The notes below the pieces were generated by a model. It was not told where the DNA came from, made no database searches, and saw only the letters and a list, made by a program, of their open reading frames with translations. A stretch of 64,000 bases of DNA from an uncultured Lachnospiraceae bacterium (lineage in GTDB: Bacteria; Bacillota; Clostridia; Lachnospirales; Lachnospiraceae). Shown here in pieces: positions 41,822 through 51,854 of this stretch. Location of the stretch: the NCBI GenBank assembly GCA_934320845.1, contig CAKRFU010000004.1, positions 62,001 through 126,000 of the forward strand. Reading direction: 5' to 3'. Position 1 is the stretch's first letter. Every line of letters begins with the position of its first letter. Made by a program: the position numbers and the translations under genes.

Positions 41822-42754
41822 ATGGCAATTACAGCTAAACAGGTTAAAGAGTTAAGAGAAATGACTGGTGCCGGAATGATGGATTGTAAGAAAGCACTTG
41901 GTCAGACTGATGGTGATATGGACAAGGCAGTTGAATGGCTTAGAGAGAATGGTCTTGCTAAGGCTGCTAAAAAATCTGGTCGTATTGCTGCAGAAGGTAT
42001 TGTTGCAGTTGATGTTTCAGAAGATGGAAAGACAGCTTCTATCGTAGAAGTTAACTCTGAGACAGACTTCGTAGCTAAGAATGAAAAATTCCAGGATTAT
42101 GTTGCAGAAGTTGCAGCTCAGGCTAAGACAACATCAGCAGCAGATATCGACGCTTTCCTTGCTGAGCCTTGGGCACTTGATACAAGTGTGACAGTAGATG
42201 AGAAGCTTAAAGCTATGATCGCTGTTATCGGTGAGAATATGAACATTCGTCGTTTCGCTAAGATTGAGACAGAAGGAACAGTTGTTTCTTACATCCATGC
42301 TGGTGGAAAGATTGGTGTTTTAGTTGAAGCTGACACTGACAATGCATCAGATGCAGTTAAAGAGTGCTTAAAGAATGTAGCTATGCAGATTGCTGCATTA
42401 AATCCAAAGTATCTTTCATCTGATGATGTAGATGCTGAGTATAAAGAGCATGAGAAAGAAATTCTTCTTGCACAGGCTAAGAATGATCCTAAGAATGCTA
42501 ACAAGCCTGACGAAATCATTGAGAAGATGATTACAGGACGTCTTAACAAAGAGCTTAAAGAAGTTTGTCTTCTTGAGCAGGAATATGTTAAAGCTGAAAA
42601 CAAAGAAAATGTTAAGAAGTATGTAGAGAGCGTTGCTAAGGCTGAGGGCGTAAGCATCAACCTTAAGAGTTTTGTTCGTTTTGAGACTGGCGAAGGTCTT
42701 GAGAAGAAAGAAGAGGACTTTGCAGCAGAAGTTGCAGCTCAAATGGGCAACTAA
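41822..42754 (+). CDS. tsf: Translation elongation factor Ts
   Basis: A 310-residue EF-Ts, the nucleotide exchange factor for EF-Tu. The UBA-like N-terminus TAKQVKELREMTGAGMMDCKKAL and the EF-Tu contact TDFVAKNEKFQDYV are present, along with IHAGGKIGVLVEAD and CLLEQEYVK. The family is usually 200-310 residues; this is the long type. TAGGAGG precedes the ATG, 26 bases after rpsB. A terminator follows. Confidence 0.98.
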   Translation: MAITAKQVKELREMTGAGMMDCKKALGQTDGDMDKAVEWLRENGLAKAAKKSGRIAAEGIVAVDVSEDGKTASIVEVNSETDFVAKNEKFQDYVAEVAAQAKTTSAADIDAFLAEPWALDTSVTVDEKLKAMIAVIGENMNIRRFAKIETEGTVVSYIHAGGKIGVLVEADTDNASDAVKECLKNVAMQIAALNPKYLSSDDVDAEYKEHEKEILLAQAKNDPKNANKPDEIIEKMITGRLNKELKEVCLLEQEYVKAENKENVKKYVESVAKAEGVSINLKSFVRFETGEGLEKKEEDFAAEVAAQMGN

Positions 42755-42786
42755 TCTCATATTTTGAATATATTTTTTGAAAAATC

Positions 42787-42834
42787 AAACCCTATAGGTA
42801 TTAGAAAGTTCTGATACTTATAGGGTTCTTTCTT
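42787..42834 (+). terminator. Terminator after tsf
   Basis: AACCCTATA (42788-42796) with TATAGGGTT (42820-42828), with an inner GTAT/ATAC pair, followed by a T-rich stretch. Confidence 0.8.
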
Positions 42835-42888
42835 AATTATTATTTTCAATTAATTTATATGTATATCTTAGAAAAGGAGAGATTTCGT

Positions 42889-43250
42889 ATGGATTTAAGT
42901 ACATTGCAATCTGTTTTAACTATAGGAGAAACCATAGCTGTAGAATTTAAACGTTGTGGTAATGGAATTGAATCAGATACCTATGAAACTGTAAAAATTT
43001 GACTAAAAGTGAGACCAATGAGACTAAAATTATTTCACAAATAAATTTGACTGAAGATGAACGAAAACTTATATTATTGATTCAAAAAGAACCATCAATA
43101 ACCCAAAAGAAAATACATGACAAAACACAGATTCCACTTGGTACGATAAAACGACTTTTACCTAAATTACAGAAAAATGGCATAATAAAAAGAATTGGAA
43201 ATAATCGTTCCGGAAAATGGATTATTACTGTTGATTTTAATGATTTATAG
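42889..43250 (+). pseudogene. Internal-deletion remnant of an AlbA_2-type regulator
   Basis: An ATG at 42889 follows AAAAGGAGAG and opens with MDLSTLQSVLTIGETIAVEFKRC, the start of an AlbA_2-domain protein, but hits a stop at 43002 after 37 residues. A second frame then continues (from 42999) to the stop at 43250 with a C-terminal winged-helix segment: SINLTEDERKLILL-like, ITQKKIHDKTQIPLGTIKRLLPKLQKNGIIKRIG. The intact regulator at 35197-36624 has the same two ends about 1.3 kb apart, so the middle AlbA_2/ATPase part has been lost and the ends are out of frame. It is best annotated as a decayed gene. Confidence 0.7.
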
Positions 43251-43297
43251 TAGTACATCTTGAACTATCAGAATTTTAAGTATAAACGAGGACAAGA

Positions 43298-44455
43298 ATG
43301 AATAAAACGACATTTAAGAATTATCAAAATGAAATCGTAAAACTCAGGCGATATTTTCACGCACACCCGGAACTCAGCCTAAAAGAATATTCAACTGCTG
43401 ACTATATTGAAAAATATCTTAATGAAAACGGTATTGTGACAAAAAGGGTAGGAGAGTGCGGCATTACTGCTGTGTTATACTCTGACAATCCAGATGCAAA
43501 AGTTGTTGCAGTGCGGGCAGAAATGGATGCGATAGCTGTTAAAGAGGAAAATGAAATTGAATACAAAAGTCTGAATAATGGAGTATCACACGCTTGCGGT
43601 CATGATGCAATCATGGCGTGCACACTTGTACTTGCAAAAATATGCAATGAAAATAAATCTGAATTAAAGAATACAATAAAGTTTATTTTCCAGCCCGCAG
43701 AAGAAAATGGAGAGGGAACAGACATAATGCTTAATGGTGGCGTTATGAATTCACCAGATGTTGACTATTTTCTTATGTTTCATTTTGTAAATGATGCTGC
43801 TTATGGAATGGAAGTCCAATATGGCTCAGCCTCCGCAGCAATAGGGAAAATGGAAGTAACCGTAAAAGGTAAGTCTGCACACTGGTGTAACTCAGACAAG
43901 GGTATCGATGCGATTGTTGCATCAAGTGAATTTATATTAAAATTAAATGAATTAAACAGTACCTACATCTCAGACCTTCCTTTTATAACAGGTATAGGAA
44001 CGATAAACGGCGGCTCAGCGAAAAATGTTATCGCATCAGATGTTTATATGGAAGGAACATTGAGAGCATCAAAAACGGAAGACTATCATAAGTTATATAA
44101 CATTATCTTTGACATTGCATCGAATATTGAAGAAAAATACAATGTAAAAATTGAAATGGACATAACAAAAGAACCGATACCACCTATAATAAATGATAAA
44201 TATCTTGTAGACACTGCGCTTCAATATGGAAATGAAATATGGGGTAAAAACTGTAGACTTGTAGACAAACACTTTTTATCCGGTGACAGTGCAGCATATT
44301 ATTTTGATTATGCAAAGGGACTCTTTATTGTCTTTACGGCAGAAATTGAAAGTGAAACAAACTATCCGATACATAATGGGCGATTTAACATGGATGAAAG
44401 CAGATATTATGATGTAATAAAAACACTTTATTCATTGATTGAAACAATAAAATAA
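43298..44455 (+). CDS. M20 family amidohydrolase/carboxypeptidase
   Basis: A 385-residue M20D peptidase of the aminoacylase/IAA-amidohydrolase group. Motifs are YFHAHPELSLKEYSTADYI near the N-terminus, a metal-linked segment VRAEMDAIAVKE (usually RADMDAL, so Asp is Glu here), the metal-binding HACGHDAIMA (about 95-104), FQPAEENGEG with the catalytic Glu pair (about 131-140), and a lid-domain segment GKSAHWCNSDKGIDAI. Likely substrates are N-acyl or peptide amides, not resolved by sequence. No strong ribosome binding site precedes the ATG (only ACGAGGAC). Confidence 0.9.
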   Translation: MNKTTFKNYQNEIVKLRRYFHAHPELSLKEYSTADYIEKYLNENGIVTKRVGECGITAVLYSDNPDAKVVAVRAEMDAIAVKEENEIEYKSLNNGVSHACGHDAIMACTLVLAKICNENKSELKNTIKFIFQPAEENGEGTDIMLNGGVMNSPDVDYFLMFHFVNDAAYGMEVQYGSASAAIGKMEVTVKGKSAHWCNSDKGIDAIVASSEFILKLNELNSTYISDLPFITGIGTINGGSAKNVIASDVYMEGTLRASKTEDYHKLYNIIFDIASNIEEKYNVKIEMDITKEPIPPIINDKYLVDTALQYGNEIWGKNCRLVDKHFLSGDSAAYYFDYAKGLFIVFTAEIESETNYPIHNGRFNMDESRYYDVIKTLYSLIETIK

Positions 44456-44515
44456 AAATAACTGCCATATAAAAACGGTATTAAATAATCTATCATTAAA
44501 TATACAATTAAACAG

Positions 44516-44657
44516 AAAAAACAGATATAGTATTTTCAGCGAAGAACGTTAGAACATCGTCAGTACTTAAGGTGTGTATTTGACACCTTTATGTACTGCT
44601 GCGATGTTCTCCGAGGCGAGAGCCGTTTCTGAGTCGGAAATACTATATCTGTTTTTT
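44516..44657. repeat. 142-bp structured inverted repeat between converging genes
   Basis: Outer arms AAAAAACAGATATAGTATTT (44516-44535) and its perfect complement (44638-44657) enclose a branched interior: GAACATCG..CAGTAC..AGGTGT with ACACCT..GTACTG..CGATGTTC (44552-44609), and a second stem CCGA..TCGG holding GGC-GAGA-GCC, a GNRA tetraloop. The poly-A and poly-T ends fit a bidirectional terminator, but the interior is far larger than a terminator needs. Confidence 0.75.
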
Positions 44658-44672
44658 CGTCAAGTAAATAGG

Positions 44673-46451
44673 TTACCCCAAAATTCTATTTAAAAGATAA
44701 ACCCTGTTAAATGGAAAACTAAAATAGTACCCATCCGCAAAGTCATCAATATATGATATTATTTCTTTCGCAAGCTCAACGGCGACTTTTTCGCCTTCTT
44801 CTTTTGAACCGTTTTCAGGATAACGCTCAACAATCTCATCAGTAACATTTATTCCGGCAATTTCATTTTTCATGAAAAGGGCATTTCTGCGGCTTATAAG
44901 AGGCATTATTCCGGCAAAGATACATGCTCCGGTTTCTTCTTTTATTTTTTTTAATCTCTCTGCTTCTTCCTTTGAAAAGACAGGCTGTGTAAGGAAAAAG
45001 TTTGCCCCTGCTTCCATTTTTCTCTTAGTGGTATTTATTACCGAATCAAGATTTATAAGGTTTTGATTTATTGCACCACCATAATTCAAAGGATTTTCGT
45101 TAAATACTTCTTTGTTCATTTCCTGAGCAATCTTCATAAGTCCCACCGAGCTGAAATTAAATACAGATTTTACAAGATTTCTTGCCGATGCGGGTACAGG
45201 GTCACCTGTAATGATAAGGAAATTTTTTATATCATTTATCTTTGCTCCCATAAACATTGCCCTCATAGCAAATGCATTTTTGTCACGGCAGCATACATGC
45301 GGCATTACTTCAATACCTGTTTCTCTGTAAACTTTTGCAGCCATTAGTACGGAATCAACTCTCGTCCTTCCAGATGGTGAATCGGGGAATGTCAAAACAT
45401 CTACGCCTGCATTTTTAAGGTAATGAGCAGATTCAAGCAGCTTTTCATCATCCGTATTAAATGGTGGAATGAGTTCGACAGCAATGAATTTTTTATCTTT
45501 CTTTCTGCCTGTTTCGTCGTACAAAAATCCGCAATTTATAGAATTTTTTGTTGATGCGTCAGTAGATTTTTCTATGTGTTTGTCTGATTTTATATCCATA
45601 CCGGTTATTTCAGATAAACATGATATAAATTCCGGTGATGTTCCACAGCAGCCGCCGATTATATCTGCACCAAGAGAGAGCAGTTCTTTGGTTTTCTCGG
45701 CAAAATATTCAGGACGGCTGTTAAATTCCATCCGATTTCTAGTAAGCACAGGATATCCGGCATTAGGAACAGCGATAAGTGTTTTGTCTGCCGGAAGTTC
45801 GATTTTTTCAAGGATGTTATACATATGATAAGGTCCGATTCCGCAATTCAGACCTACGGCATCCACACCTTCGACATCGCAGGCTTCTCTTATAAGATTT
45901 TTTGCACTGAGTCCTGAAGCACTGTATCCGAGCTGGTTTACCGAAAATGATACCATAATATAAAGACCGAGTTCTTTTTTTATTTTTGGTATTATATGAG
46001 ATAGTATTTCCATACTCATAAAAGTTTCAAACTGTATTATCTCTACTCCTTCATCAGCAAATGTTTTTGCTATATCATAAAATTCATTTTCAATTGTTTC
46101 ACTTGAGAAACCTGAAGCAGTTGAGACAGGTCCTATATCACCAACTATAAAGGCATCTTTGCACCCAGCAAGTTTAATTGCTATCCTTGCAAGAGAAACA
46201 GCCTCCTTTATGTTCTCCCTGACAAAAGAAAAATCTTTCTGCATAGACATGGTGTTTGCTGCAAAAGTATTTGTTCGTATAAGTTTTGCCCCCGCTTCAA
46301 GATACGAAGAGTGTATTTTTGTAACTCTGTCTTTGTGATAGATATTTGCATATTCAGGAGCTTCGCTGGTATGATACTTTTCTGCATAGTATGTTCCAAA
46401 CGAACCATCTGCCAGAATGTTATGTGTTTTAATATAATCTTTAAAATTCAT
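44673..46451 (-). CDS. yitJ: Fused homocysteine S-methyltransferase and methylenetetrahydrofolate reductase
   Basis: A 592-residue bifunctional protein. The ATG at 46451 follows GAGGGAC; 11 upstream in-frame residues are rejected. The N-terminal homocysteine methyltransferase domain (about 1-295) opens DYIKTHNILADGSFGTYY, with ALNCGIG-type GLNCGIGPYH and the Zn-binding Cys pair GGCCGTSPE. The C-terminal MTHFR-like domain (about 318-592) begins FIAVELIPPFNTDDEKLLESAHYL and contains GGAINQNLINLDSVINTTKRKMEAGANFFLTQPVF. The fusion is typical of Firmicutes and couples methyl transfer with folate. It is known to need a corrinoid- or SAM-independent chemistry that the sequence alone does not set. 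Confidence 0.92.
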   Translation of the reverse strand: MNFKDYIKTHNILADGSFGTYYAEKYHTSEAPEYANIYHKDRVTKIHSSYLEAGAKLIRTNTFAANTMSMQKDFSFVRENIKEAVSLARIAIKLAGCKDAFIVGDIGPVSTASGFSSETIENEFYDIAKTFADEGVEIIQFETFMSMEILSHIIPKIKKELGLYIMVSFSVNQLGYSASGLSAKNLIREACDVEGVDAVGLNCGIGPYHMYNILEKIELPADKTLIAVPNAGYPVLTRNRMEFNSRPEYFAEKTKELLSLGADIIGGCCGTSPEFISCLSEITGMDIKSDKHIEKSTDASTKNSINCGFLYDETGRKKDKKFIAVELIPPFNTDDEKLLESAHYLKNAGVDVLTFPDSPSGRTRVDSVLMAAKVYRETGIEVMPHVCCRDKNAFAMRAMFMGAKINDIKNFLIITGDPVPASARNLVKSVFNFSSVGLMKIAQEMNKEVFNENPLNYGGAINQNLINLDSVINTTKRKMEAGANFFLTQPVFSKEEAERLKKIKEETGACIFAGIMPLISRRNALFMKNEIAGINVTDEIVERYPENGSKEEGEKVAVELAKEIISYIDDFADGYYFSFPFNRVYLLNRILG

Positions 46452-46706
46452 CAGTCCCTCATTTCCGCCCATATTTTTGCGCATTTAATAATGTGTGCCC
46501 TGTTTTTAATAGACAAGACAAATAAAATTATACATTTTTTTAGGCATAAAAACAAGTTTTTGAATTTTACAATAAATTTTCAATGACAAATTAAAACATT
46601 TGTGATAAAATTTATACTGTTTATAGTGATTTTGTAAAAAATATACACAAGAATGTTACAAAACACATGATAATAAGAGTGCCGTAATGGCAGAATGGAG
46701 GCAATA

Positions 46707-47735
46707 ATGGATTACAAAAACGCTGGAGTTGACATCGAAGCCGGCTACAAAGCTGTTGAACTGATGAAAAAACACATTGCAAGTACTATGAGAGATGAGG
46801 TACTTACAGATATAGGTGGTTTTTCTGGTGCATTTTCTATGGAGGCATTTAAAAACATGGAGCAGCCTACACTGGTATCAGGAACAGATGGTGTTGGTAC
46901 AAAGCTCAAAGTAGCTTTTGAGATGGATAAACATGATTCAGTTGGTATTGATTGTGTTGCAATGTGTGTAAATGACATTGCATGTGCAGGTGGTGAACCA
47001 TTATTTTTCTTAGACTACATAGCATGTGGAAAAAACGAACCTGAGAAGATTGCATCTATCGTAAGCGGTGTTGCAGAGGGATGCAGACAGTCAAATGCTG
47101 CACTTATCGGCGGCGAAACAGCAGAGATGCCAGGATTTTATCCTGTAGATGAGTATGACCTTGCCGGATTTGCAGTAGGTGTTGTTGACCGCAAGAATAT
47201 GATTACAGGCAAGACTATCAAAGAGGGAGATGTCCTTGTAGGTATAGCATCTTCAGGTATTCACAGCAACGGATATTCTCTCGTCAGAAAAGTATTTCCT
47301 ATGAAGAAAGAAAATCTTAATGTAAGTTATGAATCACTTGGCGGAAAAACTCTTGGTGAGACTTTACTTACACCGACGATTATCTATGTAAAAGCACTTC
47401 GTTCTGTAAAAGAGGGCGGCGTTACTATAAAGGGCTGCAGTCATATTACAGGTGGTGGATTCTATGAGAATATTCCTCGTATGCTTCACGATGGAGTTCG
47501 TGCTCAGATTAAGGCAGACAGTTACGAGATTCCTCCTATCTTCGATATGCTTGCAAAAGATGGCGATATTGCCAAAGAAATGATGTACAATACATACAAT
47601 ATGGGTATTGGTATGATGCTTGCAGTTGATGCGGCAGATGCAGACAAAACTGTTGAGCTTGTAAACAAGTCAGGTCAGAAAGCATTTATCGTTGGTGAAA
47701 TCATCAAAGGTGAAAAGGGCGTTACATTAGTTTAA
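46707..47735 (+). CDS. purM: Phosphoribosylformylglycinamidine cyclo-ligase
   Basis: A 342-residue AIR synthetase, step five of purine synthesis. The ATG at 46707 follows AATGGAGG. Landmarks are [38 protein letters not shown] (about 57-72), [26 protein letters not shown] and [16 protein letters not shown]. Length is normal. It heads purM-purN-purD, followed by glyA. Confidence 0.97.
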   Translation: MDYKNAGVDIEAGYKAVELMKKHIASTMRDEVLTDIGGFSGAFSMEAFKNMEQPTLVSGTDGVGTKLKVAFEMDKHDSVGIDCVAMCVNDIACAGGEPLFFLDYIACGKNEPEKIASIVSGVAEGCRQSNAALIGGETAEMPGFYPVDEYDLAGFAVGVVDRKNMITGKTIKEGDVLVGIASSGIHSNGYSLVRKVFPMKKENLNVSYESLGGKTLGETLLTPTIIYVKALRSVKEGGVTIKGCSHITGGGFYENIPRMLHDGVRAQIKADSYEIPPIFDMLAKDGDIAKEMMYNTYNMGIGMMLAVDAADADKTVELVNKSGQKAFIVGEIIKGEKGVTLV

Positions 47736-47760
47736 TAAATAGCCAGATAAAAGAAACTGA

Positions 47761-47784
47761 AAGCGGATAAGGTTATATCCGCTT
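47761..47784 (+). other. Intercistronic hairpin between purM and purN
   Basis: AAGCGGATA (47761-47769) pairs perfectly with TATCCGCTT (47776-47784) around a 6-base loop. No T run follows, so it is more likely an mRNA stability or processing element than a terminator. Confidence 0.6.
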
Positions 47785-47809
47785 AATGCTTTATGAGGAG
47801 GTTTCGTAC

Positions 47810-48448
47810 ATGAACGGACAGAAACAAAAGATTGCTGTATGTGTTTCAGGTGGTGGAACAAATCTTCAAGCCATCATAGACAAGGTAAATGATGGGACTA
47901 TCAGAAATACCGAAATTTCAATAGTAATCAGTAATAAGCCCGATGCGTATGCTTTAGAGCGTGCAAAAAAAGCCGGTATAGATGCTGTATGTATCAGTCC
48001 TAAAGAATTTGAAAACAGAGATGATTTTGCAAATGCCATGGTTGAAACATTAAAAAAACATGATATTGACCTTGTTGTTCTTGCAGGTTATCTTGTGATT
48101 GTGCCTGTTAAGATGATACATGAGTACAGAAACAGAATTATAAATATACATCCGTCACTTATTCCTGCACATTGTGGAATGGGATATTACGGTCTTAAAG
48201 TACATGAGAGCGTACTTGCTACAGGAAACAAGGTGACAGGTGCTACAGTTCATTTTGTTGATGAAGAAGCCGACCACGGACCTATCATCTTACAGAAGGC
48301 TGTCAGGGTGCATGAAAATGACACACCTGAAATTTTACAGAAGCGTGTTATGGAAGAAGCGGAATGGAATATTTTACCTGAAGCTATTGATTTGATTGGT
48401 GCCGGAAAAGTCAAAGTGATTGACGGCATTGCACATGTTGAAGAGTAG
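47810..48448 (+). CDS. purN: Phosphoribosylglycinamide formyltransferase
   Basis: A 212-residue enzyme that adds formyl from 10-formyl-THF to GAR. The ATG at 47810 follows GAGGAGG. Motifs are IAVCVSGGGTNLQAIID (about 6-22), LAGYLVIVPVKMI, the catalytic NIHPSLIPA with His (about 107-115), and HFVDEEADHGPIILQ with the catalytic Asp. purD starts 22 bases downstream. Confidence 0.97.
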   Translation: MNGQKQKIAVCVSGGGTNLQAIIDKVNDGTIRNTEISIVISNKPDAYALERAKKAGIDAVCISPKEFENRDDFANAMVETLKKHDIDLVVLAGYLVIVPVKMIHEYRNRIINIHPSLIPAHCGMGYYGLKVHESVLATGNKVTGATVHFVDEEADHGPIILQKAVRVHENDTPEILQKRVMEEAEWNILPEAIDLIGAGKVKVIDGIAHVEE

Positions 48449-48470
48449 AGGGGAAGAATGGAGGATTAAT

Positions 48471-49748
48471 ATGAAAGTTCTTATAGTAGGTAGCGGTGGA
48501 CGTGAACATGCTATAGCATGGAGTGTATCGCAGAGTAAAAAGGTTGACAAGATTTATTGTGCGCCTGGCAACGGAGGTATCTCGCAGATTGCTGAATGCG
48601 TTGACATCTCAGCGATGGAATTTGACAAACTTGCCGATTTTGCCACGGACAATGAAATCGACCTTACAATTATCGGAATGGATGATCCGTTAGTAGGCGG
48701 GATTGTTGATGTATTTGAAGAAAGAGGACTTCGTGTATTCGGACCTCGCAAAAACGCTGCAATTATCGAAGGCTCTAAAAGTTTTTCGAAGGATCTTATG
48801 AAAAAATATAATATTCCGACATGTCATTATGAGACATTTAATTCACCTGAAGAAGCACTTTTATATCTTGAAAGTGCAAGTTTTCCAATTGTTTTAAAAG
48901 CTGACGGTCTTGCTCTCGGAAAAGGTGTGCTTATATGCAATACACTTGAAGAGGCTGAAGCGGGTGTTACGACACTTATGCTTGACAAACAGTTTGGTGA
49001 TGCCGGAAATACAATTGTCATTGAAGATTTTATGACCGGACGTGAGGCTTCTGTTCTTTGCTTCTGTGACGGAACTCATATTAAACCTATGACAAGTGCT
49101 CAGGATCACAAGCGTGCAAAAGATGGTGATCAGGGCTTAAATACCGGAGGTATGGGAACATTTTCACCAAGTCCGTTCTACACTGATGAGGTGAAGGAGT
49201 TCTGTGAGAAATATATTTATCAGCCTACAATGGACGCTATGAAAGCTGAGGGTAGAGATTTTACAGGTATTTTATTTGTAGGTCTTATGCTTACTGACGA
49301 TGGGCCTAAAGTTCTTGAATATAATGCGAGATTCGGTGATCCTGAGGCTCAGGTAGTTCTTCCTCGCATGGAGAATGATATAATTGATGTTATAGATGCT
49401 TGTATAGACGGCAGACTTGACCAGATAGACCTTTCATTTGAAGACAATGCCGCAGTATGTGTCGTTCTTGCATCTGACGGATATCCGGAGCACTATGAAA
49501 AAGGAAAACTTATCAAAGGTCTTGAAAACTTTGAAGGAAAAGATAAAGAGGGCTATTATGCATTCCATGCAGGTACGAAGAAAACAGACGATGGTATCGT
49601 TACAAACGGTGGTCGTGTTATAGGAATAACTGCAAAAGGTGAAACACTTAAAGAAGCTAGAGCAAATGCTTACAAAGCTACAGAGTGGATTGATTTTGAC
49701 AACAAATATATGCGTCATGATATTGGAAAAGCAATAGACGAGGCATAA
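48471..49748 (+). CDS. purD: Phosphoribosylamine-glycine ligase
   Basis: A 425-residue ATP-grasp enzyme, step two of purine synthesis. The ATG at 48471 follows ATGGAGG; the in-frame upstream reading overlaps purN. Signatures are VLIVGSGGREHAIAWSV at the N-terminus, PIVLKADGLALGKGVLIC, QDHKRAKDGDQGLNTGGMGTFSPSPF, and the ATP-binding EYNARFGDPEAQVVLPRM. The order purM-purN-purD without purH nearby is notable but not unusual. Confidence 0.97.
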   Translation: MKVLIVGSGGREHAIAWSVSQSKKVDKIYCAPGNGGISQIAECVDISAMEFDKLADFATDNEIDLTIIGMDDPLVGGIVDVFEERGLRVFGPRKNAAIIEGSKSFSKDLMKKYNIPTCHYETFNSPEEALLYLESASFPIVLKADGLALGKGVLICNTLEEAEAGVTTLMLDKQFGDAGNTIVIEDFMTGREASVLCFCDGTHIKPMTSAQDHKRAKDGDQGLNTGGMGTFSPSPFYTDEVKEFCEKYIYQPTMDAMKAEGRDFTGILFVGLMLTDDGPKVLEYNARFGDPEAQVVLPRMENDIIDVIDACIDGRLDQIDLSFEDNAAVCVVLASDGYPEHYEKGKLIKGLENFEGKDKEGYYAFHAGTKKTDDGIVTNGGRVIGITAKGETLKEARANAYKATEWIDFDNKYMRHDIGKAIDEA

Positions 49749-49786
49749 ATTTTAAATAATAAATAAAAAACAAGGAGGACATTTGA

Positions 49787-51028
49787 ATGTATTCATTTAG
49801 TGAAGTTCAGAATTATGATCCGGACCTGGCAAAAGCTATGGCGGATGAGACCCAGAGACAGAGAGACAACATTGAGCTTATTGCATCAGAAAACCTTGTA
49901 AGTAAAGCTGTTATGGCGGCAATGGGAAGCACACTTACAAATAAGTATGCGGAAGGGTATCCAGGAAAAAGATATTATGGTGGATGTGAGCATGTAGATG
50001 TAGTTGAAGACCTTGCAAGGGACAGAGCGATGGAACTTTTCGGCTGTACTTATGCAAATGTTCAGCCACATTCAGGTGCACAGGCAAATATGACAGTATT
50101 TTTTGCACTTATGCAGCCGGGAGATACATTTATGGGAATGAATCTTGACCATGGCGGACATCTTACACATGGAAGTCCTGTAAACTTTTCAGGTAAATAC
50201 TTTAATTGTGTCCCATACGGAGTAAACAGCGACGGATATATAGATTATGATGAAGTTGAGCGTATTGCAAAAGAATGCAAACCTAAACTTATTGTTGCAG
50301 GTGCAAGTGCATATGCAAGAAAAATTGATTTTAAGAGATTTAGAGAAATTGCTGATGAAGTAGGGGCATACCTTATGGTTGACATGGCACATATCGCAGG
50401 ACTTGTTGCCGCAGGTTACCACGAAAGTCCAATTCCATATGCTCATGTTACAACTACTACTACGCATAAGACTCTTCGTGGACCTCGTGGAGGTATGATT
50501 CTTTCAAGCAAAGAATTTGCAGAAGAACATAAACTTAACAAAGCTTTATTCCCTGGAATTCAGGGTGGCCCGCTTATGCATGTTATTGCTGCAAAAGCAG
50601 TATGTTTTAAGGAGGCCCTCGACCCTTCATTTAAGGAATATGGCAAAAACATTATTGATAATGCGCAGGCACTTGCCAACGGACTTATCAAACGTGGAAT
50701 AAAAATTGTATCAGGCGGTACAGATAATCACCTTATGCTCGTAGATCTTGCAGACAAGGGACTTACAGGAAAAGAAGTTGAAAAATGGCTTGATGCTGCA
50801 CATATTACATGTAATAAAAATACAATTCCAGATGATCCTCAGTCACCTTTCGTGACAAGTGGTATCCGTCTTGGAACTGCTGCTGTATCTACAAGAGGTT
50901 TTAACACCGATGATATGGATAAAGTTGCTGAGGCCATAGCACTTATTATTGATGACCATGAGGCTAATACTGAAAAGGCTGCTGCAATCGTAAAGAGCCT
51001 TACAGATAAATATCCACTTTATGAGTAA
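49787..51028 (+). CDS. glyA: Serine hydroxymethyltransferase
   Basis: A 413-residue PLP enzyme interconverting serine and glycine while loading one-carbon units on THF. Motifs are [63 protein letters not shown], and the PLP-Lys in [17 protein letters not shown] (about 230). It supplies glycine for purD and formyl-THF for purN, a sensible neighbour. AAGGAGG precedes the ATG. Confidence 0.98.
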   Translation: MYSFSEVQNYDPDLAKAMADETQRQRDNIELIASENLVSKAVMAAMGSTLTNKYAEGYPGKRYYGGCEHVDVVEDLARDRAMELFGCTYANVQPHSGAQANMTVFFALMQPGDTFMGMNLDHGGHLTHGSPVNFSGKYFNCVPYGVNSDGYIDYDEVERIAKECKPKLIVAGASAYARKIDFKRFREIADEVGAYLMVDMAHIAGLVAAGYHESPIPYAHVTTTTTHKTLRGPRGGMILSSKEFAEEHKLNKALFPGIQGGPLMHVIAAKAVCFKEALDPSFKEYGKNIIDNAQALANGLIKRGIKIVSGGTDNHLMLVDLADKGLTGKEVEKWLDAAHITCNKNTIPDDPQSPFVTSGIRLGTAAVSTRGFNTDDMDKVAEAIALIIDDHEANTEKAAAIVKSLTDKYPLYE

Positions 51029-51189
51029 TGGAAATTTATACAAGTTATCTCGAAAACGATGTACTAAAATATATACGGCAGAAAATTTATGACTTATAAA
51101 CCACATGGGGGATTCGGTAAAATATAATGCCGAATGCCCCATTATTTACAAAAAAGCATACATAGATACAGATATGGGGAGGATAAGAC

Positions 51190-51852
51190 ATGGATGATTT
51201 AGAAATGACAGAACTTACTCCAAAACAGGAAAATTACCAGAATCTTGCTGAAACAATTATAAATAAATTTAATGCGAGAGGAATTGAAGGTTACTATTGT
51301 ATTGACAGAGAAGAGGCAAATGCAAAAGCCAAAAGATTTTTGACACCAGACTGCACTATATCCTGGGGCGGTTCTGAGACACTTTCTGAGATTGGTCTTA
51401 TAGACGATCTCAAAGAATCTGACGATTATATCATTTATGACAGAGCCGAAGCTAAAACACCTGAAGAAAAAAGAGAACTTTATGGAAAGATAGTTACATC
51501 TGACTACTATTTTATGAGCTCAAATGCAGTTACGATGGACGGTGAACTTGTTAATATAGATGGTTCTGGAAACAGGGTTGCCTGTCTTTGCCACGGACCT
51601 GAAAATATTATTCTGATTGTCGGAATGAATAAAGTAGTAAGGAATGTGGATGAAGCTATTTCAAGAGTAAGAAATATTGCAGCACCTCCAAATGCCGTAA
51701 GACTTGCAAAGAATACGCCATGTTCAAAGATTGGAAGATGTGCTGACTGCCAGTCGGATGACTGCATTTGCTGTCAGACTGTGATTACAAGAAGGTCTGC
51801 TGTCCCTGGAAGAATTAAAGTAATACTTGTAGGTGAGGAATTAGGATATTAA
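51190..51852 (+). CDS. LUD domain (LutC/DUF162-like) protein
   Basis: A 220-residue protein of the LUD family, often called lactate utilization protein. Landmarks are the LGWGGS-like ISWGGSETLSEIGL, FMSSNAVTMDGELVNIDGSGNRVAC (about 110-134) and GPENIILIVGMNKVV. The C-terminus has a Cys-rich knot (CSKIGRCADCQSDDCICC, about 177-194), consistent with a metal or Fe-S site. No lutA or lutB partner is nearby, so it is probably not lactate oxidation. GGGGAGG precedes the ATG. hydE starts 2 bases after its stop. Confidence 0.88.
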   Translation: MDDLEMTELTPKQENYQNLAETIINKFNARGIEGYYCIDREEANAKAKRFLTPDCTISWGGSETLSEIGLIDDLKESDDYIIYDRAEAKTPEEKRELYGKIVTSDYYFMSSNAVTMDGELVNIDGSGNRVACLCHGPENIILIVGMNKVVRNVDEAISRVRNIAAPPNAVRLAKNTPCSKIGRCADCQSDDCICCQTVITRRSAVPGRIKVILVGEELGY

Positions 51853-51854
51853 AT

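Noticed and set aside
46452-46706. Possible SAM riboswitch or purine riboswitch between the methyltransferase and purM
   Set aside because: None of the conserved blocks of either class is present on either strand.
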